Of a stretch of DNA of 64,000 nucleotides, positions 52,074 to 62,379 are shown in pieces (within the stretch, counting starts at the first letter, position 1; the number at the start of each line of letters is the position of its first letter). The notes below the pieces were generated by a model, which saw only the letters and a program-made list of their open reading frames with translations, did no database searches and was not told the DNA's origin. The DNA is from Amoebidium appalachense. Taxonomy: Eukaryota > Ichthyosporea. The DNA is taken from contig CAVNZM010000005.1 of assembly GCA_963693365.1 (NCBI GenBank), positions 8,680,001-8,744,000 on the forward strand, given 5' to 3'. The translations under genes and the position numbers were made by a program.

Positions 52074-53168
52074 ACCCCCCCCAACTCTAAATCACATACA
52101 CACACATACACGTAAGCTCAAACTGTGTTGTTCCCGTGCAAGTACATAGAATATTGTGTTAGTGATAGTGTCATGTGCTGAGCTGATTCGTATTAGTTTG
52201 CTTCTATATTTCGTGTTTTGGTGAGTGAAATTCGGGGGTTTTCTTGCATAGTGATGCCGGGGTCTAAGTGGGGTATGAGGAGATTAATCAGTGGTATGGG
52301 GAGAACCTGATGCAGCGGCGGCTGATTGTTTGGTGCGCGCGTGCATGCCCCATGCCTCTGCGTACTCTGCATGTTATATGTTGTATTGCTTCTTGCTGTG
52401 TGCTTGGCGAGACCCATGTTGCCTGCTCGCGTGTGTGTATGCTTATATGTATTGTGAGTAAAGGTGTGTACGTGTTGTAGTGCTGTAGGGGTGTCTCAGG
52501 TGGCGGTAGCCAATGGTGTGGAGTGCGTGTAGTCTGTGGGGGAGGGAGTGTTGTGATTGGCTGAATGTCACTGTGGTATTTGTCTGGCCAGTGGGCCGCG
52601 TGTCTGTGAAGTGTCTCGCGGGGTCGCGGGCTTTTCGAAGTTCTTCTAAGAACTCGTTTTTCTCGCTTCCCAACCCAACTCAAAGAAAAGTTTATACGTA
52701 TACACGGTTTCGAGCCCCTTTAAGCGTGCAGATAGTTAGAGTAGTTCGTATACACTCTGTTTGTAGCTACGACAGATAGCTGTTTATTAACGTGTATACA
52801 TTAAGCTGTGTTGTCTCGTGCAAGACTCAAGGTGACAACATATTATCATTTTCTTAGAAGTACCTCCAAAGAATCCGGATAGTGCAAAGTAGGTGCTCTG
52901 CTGTGTTAACATATTAGTATTCTCCATCTCATAGTTCATCGTTGTAACATTTAGATGCCATATCATAGTACTTCGTTGTAACGTTAACATTTAGATGTTT
53001 ATGCTCCTCTTGTGTTCATGTGCCTGGGCTACGTGAAAAGTGGCACGCATGAGCTGCGTCGGTGGCATTGAACTGAATAAATACTGTCGTAACAATAAAC
53101 GGTTTGGAGGCCTATACGAGGATCCTGGTGCACGTGCACGTCTGGGGGTGGGTGGGTGGGTGGGGGGA

Positions 53169-53205
<37 letters not shown>

Positions 53206-53539
53206 GGGGGGGGGGGGGGGGAGAGGTCGGTGCCTATTTTTATCGGTTCAGAGTCGGGGGGCGACGGGTAAGGTCGGTGCCTGTTTTGATCGGTGCAGAG
53301 TCTGTGGTCGCGTGCGCGCGTGTGTGCGCACGTTCGATCGAGGAATGCATTCCTGTGCGCCGTGATGATGCTGTAAACATCTGTACACGCCGTACATGTT
53401 TACTATTACGAATATACTGTACATATCATAGTGATCACGTAGATATTGTGTACATATGATCAGATCAATATCACACGCGACAGCCGCGGGCTGCGGCTCA
53501 CGACTGAGCCGCGGCGCCGGCAATATGCAGTGGCCGTGC

Positions 53540-53981
53540 AGTCAGTATGAACCAATAGAATTCGAGAACCGCTAGGATAGGAATGCAAGTCTCATCCACT
53601 ACGGAGGCGACATCTATAGCTAAACGAACGGAACCAATAAGGAAATCAGACCCAGTTGCATAAACCTAAACGGGCTTAAGTATTGACCAATCATTTGCCA
53701 CAAAGTTATCCTTTTAGTTAGCTTCATGTTATTGGTGCACTGTGTGCACATAAAGACGACCGCACTCTTCTGACTGGTCAGAAGTCACGAAGGCATCAAT
53801 GCCACCCATCCAGATGATCCGGAACCTGGGGGCTATATAAACAAGCCGTCCCAGTACGGGGGATCACTCTGAACAAGCACATTAAATAGTAACCTGGCCG
53901 CGTGTGCCTTACTACCCGTTCTCTGTCTTTATTCTGATTCAGTTGTTCTCTGCCTTATCCCAACTAGTTCAACTGTTTACA
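53540..53981 (+). repeat. Diverged LTR of the 18-21 kb family
   Basis: Reverse-complement match to the LTR at 18303-18782: GGGGGCTATATAA with GTCCCAGTACGGGG (53828-53864), then CTGGCCGCGTGTGCC, ACCCGTTCTCTGTCTTTAT and the end TGTTTACA at 53974-53981. It is directly followed by TTGGCGACCGC, the family primer site. The left boundary is approximate because similarity fades. Confidence 0.75.
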
Positions 53982-53992
53982 TTGGCGACCGC

Positions 53993-54690
53993 TGTCATCT
54001 TCACTTAATTCTCAGCAAGACTTAGAAGTTGAGTTTGATATTTATTTATTAGTTGTTGTAGTTTGTTTCCTTTTCCTTTCTTCATTTCTTTCTTTCTTTT
54101 CCGTTTCCGTGTACACGACATCTTAGATCTGTGTACGTATCGACATACTTAGCTCGCGCACACGTATTGTCGTTTGCGTCAAAATCTATATATGTCATCC
54201 AATCATATCTCGTTTGTATTTTCCCAAATATAGTAACTTACATTCCTTTCTCATTCCTTTCCCACGACGTAGCATTGTGCTATGTTCTTCAACTATTAGG
54301 AATAATTATATTTAGACGTGTTATGATAAGAACATGTATAAATATATGTTATGAATTAATAGTTACATAAGTGGTTTCATCTTATTAAATGTTTCCGTGC
54401 TTTTATTAGAAGTTTCTTTCATTAGAGGATTGAGTTTTATATTCTAAATGTCGACAGACATTTTATTCGATATATTTTACACTCATAGTTTTCATTCTTT
54501 TGATTGGTTTATCGTTTCACATTCCCAAGTATAAAAGGGACCTCATCTTGAAATAAATCATAAGCAGTCGTATTCACTTCCTATGGTTCCAGAAATCGTT
54601 CCTCCTCTCCGGTTGTGTTTTTCCCGTGTGTCTTTGTGTTGTGTTTTACATAACACCCATCTGTGCTCTCTGCTTCTCCGTTTACCCACA
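53993..54690 (+). repeat. 5' LTR of the copia element
   Basis: 698 bases. Contains CAAGTATAAAAGGG (about 54526-54540), a TATA promoter, and AATAAATCAT shortly after, a possible polyadenylation signal. Confidence 0.8.
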
Positions 54691-54805
54691 CAAGATAAAA
54701 GGTTTGGGCCCAGCACGCTTCCACTGACAGGTTTACGGCCCCTTTGCACGCTAACACACAATCTCGCTACAACCGCGAAAATCTCTCAGTCTTACTGCTT
54801 CAATC

Positions 54806-57800
54806 ATGACTGACAAACCGTCGTATATCAACCTTCCAATATGGAATCCGTCCGAGAAACGAGACGAGAAACGTCTTAATTATTTCGAGTGGGAGCCACT
54901 CATTCACCGGTTCATTAGAACCACCATTGCCGAGAAATTCGTTGACGCTATCAAGAGGCCACAGTGGGTTGACGGCGCTGAAGCCAACCAGTGGCTAGGC
55001 TACACCACCAAGGACTCCTACAAGAAAGCTTCCGACGTCCTCGACCAGATCCTCAACCAGTCCGTCCACCCGACCGAGCTCTACGACTCCGGCCGGATGC
55101 AAGACGGTGTCCACGGTGGTGAAGTCTTCCACAACCTACGTATGGCGTATGTAGCAGAGAAGGAGGCCCGAGTCACCCAGATTCAAGTCACCTTCGAGGA
55201 GCTTGAACTACGAGACTACCCCAACGTCACAGCATACCTCACCCGTCTCCAACGTCTGGCTACGACACTTGCCTGCCTCGACGAACCCGTCCAGCACAAG
55301 GATGTCGTACGTAAGTTCTTCCTCCACATCCGGAAGAACACAGCCCTGGTCTGCCCCGACATTGAACGTCTCTGCTCCGACTACTGGATGAACAACAAGG
55401 CCTACCCGTCCTTCAACATGCTCATCAGTGACATCCGAGGAGCTGAAATCCGTGCCGGCCTCATCGACGCAGGCACAGGTGCAACCGTCAACAACCGTCC
55501 CCTCCGTGCACTCCAGAGCAGAGTGCTTCCCCCCGGTGACCTCCGTAACCGTATTCCTCGACGTGAGCATACACCTCACCGTTCCCCGTCCCGTTCCCGT
55601 GATCCTCGTCCTCCCTCCAAGTCACCCGGCCCCCGTTCAACTTCCCCTTACCACCGTGGTAACAGGGACAACCGTAACCGACAGCACAACACCAACAGTG
55701 TGAAGTGTTCCTACTGCCATGAGCCCCACCACATCACAGCATGCCCGGAGCCTGGCTGCACAGTTGCTCGTCGTGCCAAGCAGGAGAAAGGTGACAAGAG
55801 TGTGAAATTTGCACTCATCTCCTCCACCGGCACACCTGACAGTAACGACCCCGTCTGGGACAGTGCTTGTAATGCACACATCTGCCCCATCAAGGAGTAT
55901 TTCTCCTCCCTTACCCCGTGTCCTCCCACCCCCATTCACGGCCTCGGCACAGTCAATGCCAAACAACGTGGCATCATCAACATAACACTGCACTACAACG
56001 GCCACCCAACACCGTGCAGCATCAATGCTTACTACGTACCCGAGGCACCGTCTTTCCTCGTGTCTACCTCCATGGCATCAGCTGCCGGCCTCCTAGGTCA
56101 TTGTGACGATACAGACAACCACCCGTCGTTCCTCTACAGCCGTAATGGTGACATTATTACAGATCTCACCCCCCTCGACGGTCTCTACTACATCACTGAC
56201 TATGTGATTGAGACTCCTAAACACCCGGGGGTCCAAGCCTACACAGCAAGGACTCAACCACCCGACGACCTCACCCTTTGGCACAACCGTCTCGGCCACC
56301 GTGCCCTCTCCACCGTCACCAGGATGGCCAAGGATGAGCTTGTCATCGGCATGCCCCCCTCCCTCAAGTCACCCGACAACAGTGACTGCTTCGGCTGCAT
56401 GTCTGGCAAGACCACCAAGGCCCCCTTTCCCGGCACCCGTTCCAAGTTCACCATTCCCGGTGCTAAGTGGCACCTGGACTTCTTCGAAGCTCCCTGTGCT
56501 TCCTACGGAGGCTACAAGGTTGCTCTGGTGTGTGTTTGTGATGCCACCGGTTACACCACCGTGTTCCCCCTTTACAACCGTGGTGAAACCCTCAGCCACA
56601 TTCAGTCTCTCGTTGAAACCACATCAGTGAGCATCGAACGTCAGACACCTGAGATCGTCACCCATCTTCGGTTTGACTCCGGCTCTGAGTTCACCTCCAA
56701 GGACACCGAGGCCTACTGCAAGCAGAAAGGCATCATCATGGAGTTTGCCCCCGTCGACACACCACAACACAATGGTGTTGTTGAACGGAAGATGAGAGAA
56801 CTGCAAGAGACAGTCCGTTGCTTCCTCCATGCCGACAAGGACCAACCTCTCTCTCCCAAGTTGTGGGTTGCTGCTCTCAAGCATACAAGCTACATCATCA
56901 ACGTCACACCGTCATCTGCTGCCAACGGCAACACTCCCTTCGAGGCCTTCCACGGCTTCAAACCCGACGTCTCCCAGCTCCACGTGTTCGGCTCCCCTGC
57001 CTATGTGCATGTTCCCCGGTCAAAGAGGAACAAGCTGGCATCAACCGTCAGAGTCGGCACCTACGTCGGCTGGGACCTACCCTCCAAGGCACACAAGATC
57101 CTCGACCATGCCAGCAACCAAATCAAGATCTGCCGTGATGTGATCTTCGACGAGTCGAAATTCACGGGCAGCACCAATCAGGTCTCCGTTCCCCCCAAAC
57201 CCGATCTGCCGACATTGGACCCCCCCTCCGACGACGACGATGAAACTCCGTCTGTGGTCATCTCCCAACCGTCCTGGCACAACCAACCAGCCCCGGTTGA
57301 ACCCGTGCCTCCCCCGAGCCCCCCCCCCCACTGGCCAACAACCCTTGCTGCCGGCCCCCCCCGTTGCTGTGCATCAACCCGGCTACATGACTCCGGTTCG
57401 TCCTGGGTCCCCCACCTTCCACTCGGCCACGAGCAGCCCTGTGGACACCGATGCCCCCCTCACCACCGGTCCTATTCCTGGCTTCCATGCCCCTATCCCG
57501 GCCTCCACCACCTACCCGGCCACCACCCCCCTCAAGGACCCCCCCAAGCCCAACCTTCGTCGGTCTACACGTCTCACCAAGACTCCAACGGCACTGGTCA
57601 GCATCGTAGCACCGACCATCAACATTGACCAGCTCCCCAAGGGCATTCAAAAGCTTTGCAACGGTCCCAACGGTGATGCCGTCATAGCTGCCCTCACCTC
57701 CGAGTACCAAGCCTTCATCACCAAGGATGTCTTCACCATTGTTGATCCCCCCCCTGGTGCCAACATCATCAAGTTCAAGTGGATTGTGACTGAGAAAGTC

Positions 57801-59183
57801 CTCAACTCAGCCGGTGACACCAAGATCAAAGCTCGTGGTGTTGCAAAGGGCTTCACTCAAGTCTACGGTGTTGACTACGGTGACACCTCTTCCCCCGTGG
57901 TGATGTCCTCCTTCGTCCGTGCCCTCCTTGCCATCGGTGTGGACGGCAACCATGAGATTCATCAACTCGACGTCTCAACTGCCTTCCTCAACAGTCCTCT
58001 TCAAGAAGACATCTACATTGAGCCACCACCTGGCTTCATCACCCCCGGCAACGAACACAAGGTCTGGAAACTTAAGAAGGCACTCTACGGGCTCAAGCAA
58101 GCATCACTGGCCTGGTATGAGTACTTCGACAAGGTCCTCCTTGCTCACGGTCTCGAACGTCTCCGTTCAGATCCATGTGTCTACATCAAGACCTTCCCCA
58201 ACGGTGACATCATCCTCACTGGCAACTATGTGGACGACGTCATCATCATCTGCACGGCCAACTCCTCCCACACCAAGGATCTAGTAGACCACATCATGAA
58301 GTCAGCTCTCTGCAAGGTTGACCTTCCCGACATCTTCCTTGGCACCCAGCTCATCCACACCCCCGGTCACCTCAAGCTGCTTCAGCAATCCTACATCAAC
58401 GACATCGTCAGAGACTTCAACCTCAACGATGCTCACCCGAAGGCTACTCCCATTCCCGTCGGCACCGTCATCACCATCAACGAGAACGACTCACCACCCA
58501 TCAAGGTTCCCTACCGTGAACTACTCGGCCGTCTTTTGTGGGTTGCTCGTTGTTCCCGGCCCGACATCTCCTTTGCCATCGGCTACCTCGGTAGATTCAG
58601 TGCCAACCCCACCAAACTTGCATGGGAATGTCTACTCCGTGTAGTTCGGTACCTCATCGGCACTTCCAACCTCGGCCTTCACTACGACAAGTCTGCTTCC
58701 GACGACAACACCCCCTTGCTGGAGTGTTATTCTGATGCTGACTTTGCCAACTGCCCCAACACCCGTCGTTCAACCACCGGATACGTCATCTTCTTCAAGG
58801 GCATACCCATCACATGGTATTCGAAGCTGCAGTCCATCACGGCAACATCCACCACCGAGGCTGAGCTTCTGGCCATCAATGCTGCTGTTCAAAACGTCAT
58901 CTGGCACCGTGATCTCCTCCGTGAACTCGGCTACCCGATGACCGACCCCACCCCCGTCTACTGTGACAACCAGTCCACCATTGCCCTCCTGCACACCAAC
59001 AGCATCAAGCACCGGACCAAACACATTGCAGTCCGTTACCACAACACGAAGGACTACATCAAGAGTGGGGATGTGGTCGTCACCTACGTGTCCAGCAAAG
59101 ACAACGTGGCTGACATCTTCACCAAGCCCCTGCCCGGGCCCTCCCACGAGCAGCACCGTGATTCACTCAGTCTTCGTGACTGA
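54806..59183 (+). CDS. Copia gag-pol polyprotein with one frameshift
   Basis: Gag, aspartic protease, integrase, reverse transcriptase and RNase H in copia order. ATG at 54806, 115 bases after the LTR. Gag (1-295) leads to a zinc knuckle CSYCHEPHHITAC (about 301-313). The protease motif DSACNAH is near 352 in place of the common DSGA. The pre-integrase region has WHNRLGH and CFGC. The integrase core acidic residues lie in WHLDFFEA (about 557), FDSGSEF (about 622) and VERKMREL (about 660), and GTYVGW follows. Frame 2 is lost at the C11 run 57319-57329 and frame 3 continues to 59183. RT has LDVSTAFLNSPL, KALYGLKQA and YVDD (58217-58228). RNase H has TTEAELLA and YCDNQST, and the end ADIFTKPL is typical. 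Removing one C restores a single frame of about 1458 codons, the usual copia size. Confidence 0.9.
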
Positions 59184-59712
59184 GTGTGCCCCCCCCCCCC
59201 TCCCCCCCCCCCCCCCCCCCCCCCCCCCGGTTCATCTACAGTGGTCTTCAAGTAGGTTGGGGCCCTGGCCAGTGGTCTACACATCACCGTGTAGAGACAC
59301 CTCCCAACGAAAGTCTACTGCTGTCTTCATCGATCTTCAGTGTGTGCATCTTCAGTGGGGATTTCTTCTCCACCATCCGTCGTTTATTTATATACCACCA
59401 TATATATAATGTATTTATCATTAGCCACCAACACGTCACACATACACTAGTTGTTTCTTCTATATATATTTATATATCACGTCATTGGCTACCGTCATCT
59501 TCCGAGTCTTCAGAGGCAACCGTCGTTGTGTGCTTCTTCCGTTTTGGTTTTCTTCCCCGGCTTGCACCTTCAAGTCTTCTCCATTGTCTTCTCGAGTGGG
59601 GAAACTTGACTGTGACTTCACGGCACCTACTTCTACATGTGTGAAAGTCTTAACATCAACAGTCACATCAACAAACTTCACGAGAACCCAACTTCCAACC
59701 CTTGAGTGGGGA
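59184..59712 (+). other. 3' untranslated part of the copia element
   Basis: Starts with C runs, then unique sequence; 59488-59712 is shared with the fragment at 42688. Ends in the PPT GAGTGGGGA. Confidence 0.75.
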
Positions 59713-60364
59713 TGTCATCTTCACTTAATTCTCAGCAAGACTTAGAAGTTGAGTTTGGTATTTATTTATTAGTTGTTGTAGTTTGTTTCCTTTTCCTTTC
59801 TTCATTTCTTTCTTTCTTTTCCGTTTCCGTGTACACGACATCTTAGATCTGTGTACGTATCGACATACTTAGCTCGCGCACACGTATTGTCGTTTGCGTC
59901 AAAATCTATATATGTCATCCAATCATATCTCGTTTGTATTTTCCCAAATATAGTAACTTACATTCCTTTCTCATTCCTTTCCCACGACGTAGCATTGTGC
60001 TATGTTCTTCAACTATTAGGAATAATTATATTTAGACGTGTTATGATAAGAACATGTATAAATATATGTTATGAATTAATAGTTACATAAGTGGTTTCAT
60101 CTTATTAAATGTTTCCGTGCTTTATTAGAAGTTTCTTTCATTAGAGGAGAGTTTTATATCTAAAGCGAAGACATTTTATTCGATATATTTTACACTCATA
60201 GTTTTCATTCTTTTGATTGGTTTATCGTTTCACATTCCCAAGTATAAAAGGGACCCACTGAAATAAATCATAAGCAGTCGTATTCACTTCCTATGTTCCA
60301 GAAATCGTTCCTCCTCTCCGGTTTCCCGTTTTTTACACACCCATGCCCGCCTCCGTTACCCACA
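59713..60364 (+). repeat. 3' LTR of the copia element, eroded at its end
   Basis: Nearly matches 53993-54690 to about 60320, then lacks many short G/T-containing pieces relative to the 5' LTR. The two LTR frames of 79 codons (54131 and 59851) are repeat-derived, not genes. Confidence 0.8.
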
Positions 60365-60504
60365 CCGCCGCCCCGCCGCCCCCAACCCACCCCCCCCCCC
60401 CCCCACCCCGCCCCCCCCCCCCCACCCCCCCCACCCCCCAAAACCCTTCCCCCCCCCCACAACACCCCCCCCCCCACACACCCCCCCCCCCACCCCCCCC
60501 CCCA

Positions 60505-60557
<53 letters not shown>

Positions 60558-60604
60558 ACCACCCCCTCACCTTCCCCCCCCCCCCCCCCCTTTATACCCA
60601 CAAT
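60365..60604. repeat. C-rich low-complexity block
   Basis: About 225 bases of C with sparse A and a few other bases, between the copia LTR and the next element. Confidence 0.9.
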
Positions 60605-60694
60605 TCTATGAAAAACTACTCCGGGACGTGTGTTGCCTCTAGGGGGACATCCCCTTGGACGAAAGTGAACCTGCAATGGTTGTAAACCACGGCA
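60605..60694 (-). repeat. Split direct repeat B2 of the second YR element
   Basis: 90 bases from TCTATGAAAAACTACTCC to AAACCACGGCA, repeated at 61174-61263. Confidence 0.9.
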
Positions 60695-61173
60695 AGCCCC
60701 CAGTCATCAATTTATTGATCCGTGAGGTCCATGTGCCCAAAAAACGGGGGAAGGCTTCGCCCCGTGAAAAAACAGCACGTATGTGTGGATCAATGGGGGT
60801 TGTGTGTGGGTGTAGGTGGGTGGGTGAAAAGGAATATATAGCTGTAAGGCTGTGGATGCTAAACACAGAAGATGTGTTTGTAGCTTGCTGATCTGCTAAA
60901 AACTGTCGTGCTTATATACCTAAGCCTACCGATCTGAACCAATCAAAAATCGATCTAGTGATATGTGAAATCTGATCCGAGCCAATCATAACTCGGTCTA
61001 GTGATCTGTGGTATCTGATGTTTTGACTGGCTAATAGGTGCCCGTGTGCGGGCAGCCAACCGCTAACTGCTAAAACACGAAATGAAGCCTACATGGTTAT
61101 GTTGGTATTGAACACCCATCCTACGTGTTTACCCAGAAAAATATTTATGTCAATAATTTCCACAAATAAAACC
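60695..61173 (-). repeat. Predicted A2 region of the second YR element
   Basis: Lies between B1 and B2, where A2 should be. On the minus strand GGTATATAAGC (about 60919-60909) is preceded by two ATTGG boxes within a duplicated segment of about 43 bases (60937-61020), which looks like the element promoter. A1 is outside the window, so the repeat itself cannot be confirmed. Confidence 0.6.
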
Positions 61174-61263
61174 TCTATGAAAAACTACTCCGGGACGTGT
61201 GTTGCCTCTAGGGGGACATCCCCTTGGACGAAAGTGAACCTGCAATGGTTGTAAACCACGGCA
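61174..61263 (-). repeat. Split direct repeat B1 of the second YR element
   Basis: Identical to 60605-60694. It starts 29 bases after the recombinase stop. Confidence 0.9.
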
Positions 61264-61291
61264 CGAGAGCAGTATGCTTGCTCCAAAGGTT

Positions 61292-62325
61292 TCACTTAAG
61301 AATAGAGGCGAATACACGTGTGGTGGTGGCAGCAATGGAGGCCGGACGAAGTCGGGTATAGATCAGGAAGCAGTCGGAGGACCACCTGCCGAGTTGTTTG
61401 ATCCGGGAGTCGTCGACCCCGGCCTCAGCCAGTGCTGTGGCCCCCCCCGATGCGGAGGCTGTGTCCGGCAAACCGGGAGGGTGAGAGGCCTGCCCGGGAG
61501 AGGAGGGCACGGAAATCGGCAGAGAAAGCACTCTTGGTGTAGGGGATGCCACCGAGACTGAAGAGGGGGTCGTCGGGTTGACCGGACGTTGTATCCAGGA
61601 ACTGCCGGAGGAGATGGGCTGGGGAGAAGTGGGTGAGGGGCAGGGCAGCTAGGGTGACGTTGACACCTCGGGCCTGTACATCCGTCTTAGAGGTTGGCAG
61701 GTGGAGGGTGGCATGGGACAAAGTACCGGTGGGGGTGTAGCTGAAGGTCACGTCCTTCCGTTTAACGTGACGGGACGGGTCGAAAGAAGTCAGGGTCTTG
61801 GAGGTAAATTCCCCTGAACGGAGGAGACCACAGAAACCGACGATGAGGGCCGTCCATAGCCGGAGATTGGCCGAGGAGGCCTTGGTGGGGCACTGGCCAT
61901 GGAGTAGGCGGAGGTGGGAGGGGGAGGAGGGGTTCCCTGGTGGATGAGCGGGGTCGGATGTTGTGAGAAAGCTGCCATCGGCCCACCCCCCGTAGGAACC
62001 AGGCCAGAGACTTGTCGTGGGGGTAGGGAGCAGGGAGGCCCATGTCGAGGTGGAGCCTGGTGATGGCCGAATTGTAGCCGGTTAAGGAAGAGGCCTGTAC
62101 CCCTCGTTGGGCACACCAGGCGAGAAAAAGTTGCACGGTGTGTGGGGAGGCCGGGAGGGAGGACCCGGAGGAGGATTGCAGCCGAGATGCCACACAGAAA
62201 TCGATGAACACTTTTTGCACCCGGGAGTAAAAGGCCCGAGAGTCGAGGTTGAGACTCAGGGCCTGGCATTCCTGCAGGGTAGTGGTGGCTCGAAGCAGCT
62301 CGGCCGGAGCAAAGTGGGGGGCCAA
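61292..62325 (-). pseudogene. Tyrosine recombinase of the second YR element, two frameshifts
   Basis: N-terminal SAM-like part FYSRVQKVFIDFCVAS and LTGYNSAITRLHLDMG; catalytic part with LLRSGEF (first Arg), LPTSKTD, GHSLRIGGAT (HxxR box), LGRWSSD and the nucleophile Tyr in CFLIYTR. These are the canonical residues of the DIRS/Ngaro recombinase. The reading moves frame near 61935-61945 and again at the C8 run 61441-61448; each needs one base fewer. No good ATG was found at the start, which follows a run of 24 C on the coding strand after the RT stop. It is either decayed or carries base-calling errors. Confidence 0.78.
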
Positions 62326-62379
62326 TCTGCCAGTGTTGCTCCGGAACGGGAGATCTGGGGGGGGGGGGGGGGGGGGGGG

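Larger units (their letters stand above)
53993..60364 (+). mobile_element. Ty1/copia LTR retrotransposon, near full length
   Basis: 5' LTR 53993-54690 and 3' LTR 59713-60364 enclose gag-pol (54806-59183). LTRs begin TGTCATCTTCAC and end ACCCACA. The PPT GAGTGGGGA lies at 59704-59712. CCGC flanks both ends (53989-53992 and 60365-60368), a plausible 4-5 base target duplication. Integrase precedes reverse transcriptase, which is diagnostic for copia. The element sits inside the primer-site sequence of an older LTR element. Confidence 0.9.

Noticed and set aside
54131-54370. 79-codon frame repeated at 59851-60090 and partly at 43049
   Set aside because: Identical because it lies in copia LTR copies; no start context or motif.
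57319-57329. Programmed frameshift between integrase and RT of the copia element
   Set aside because: No slippery heptamer or pseudoknot was seen, the site is a plain C11 run, and four other one-base excesses in the window argue for a technical cause.
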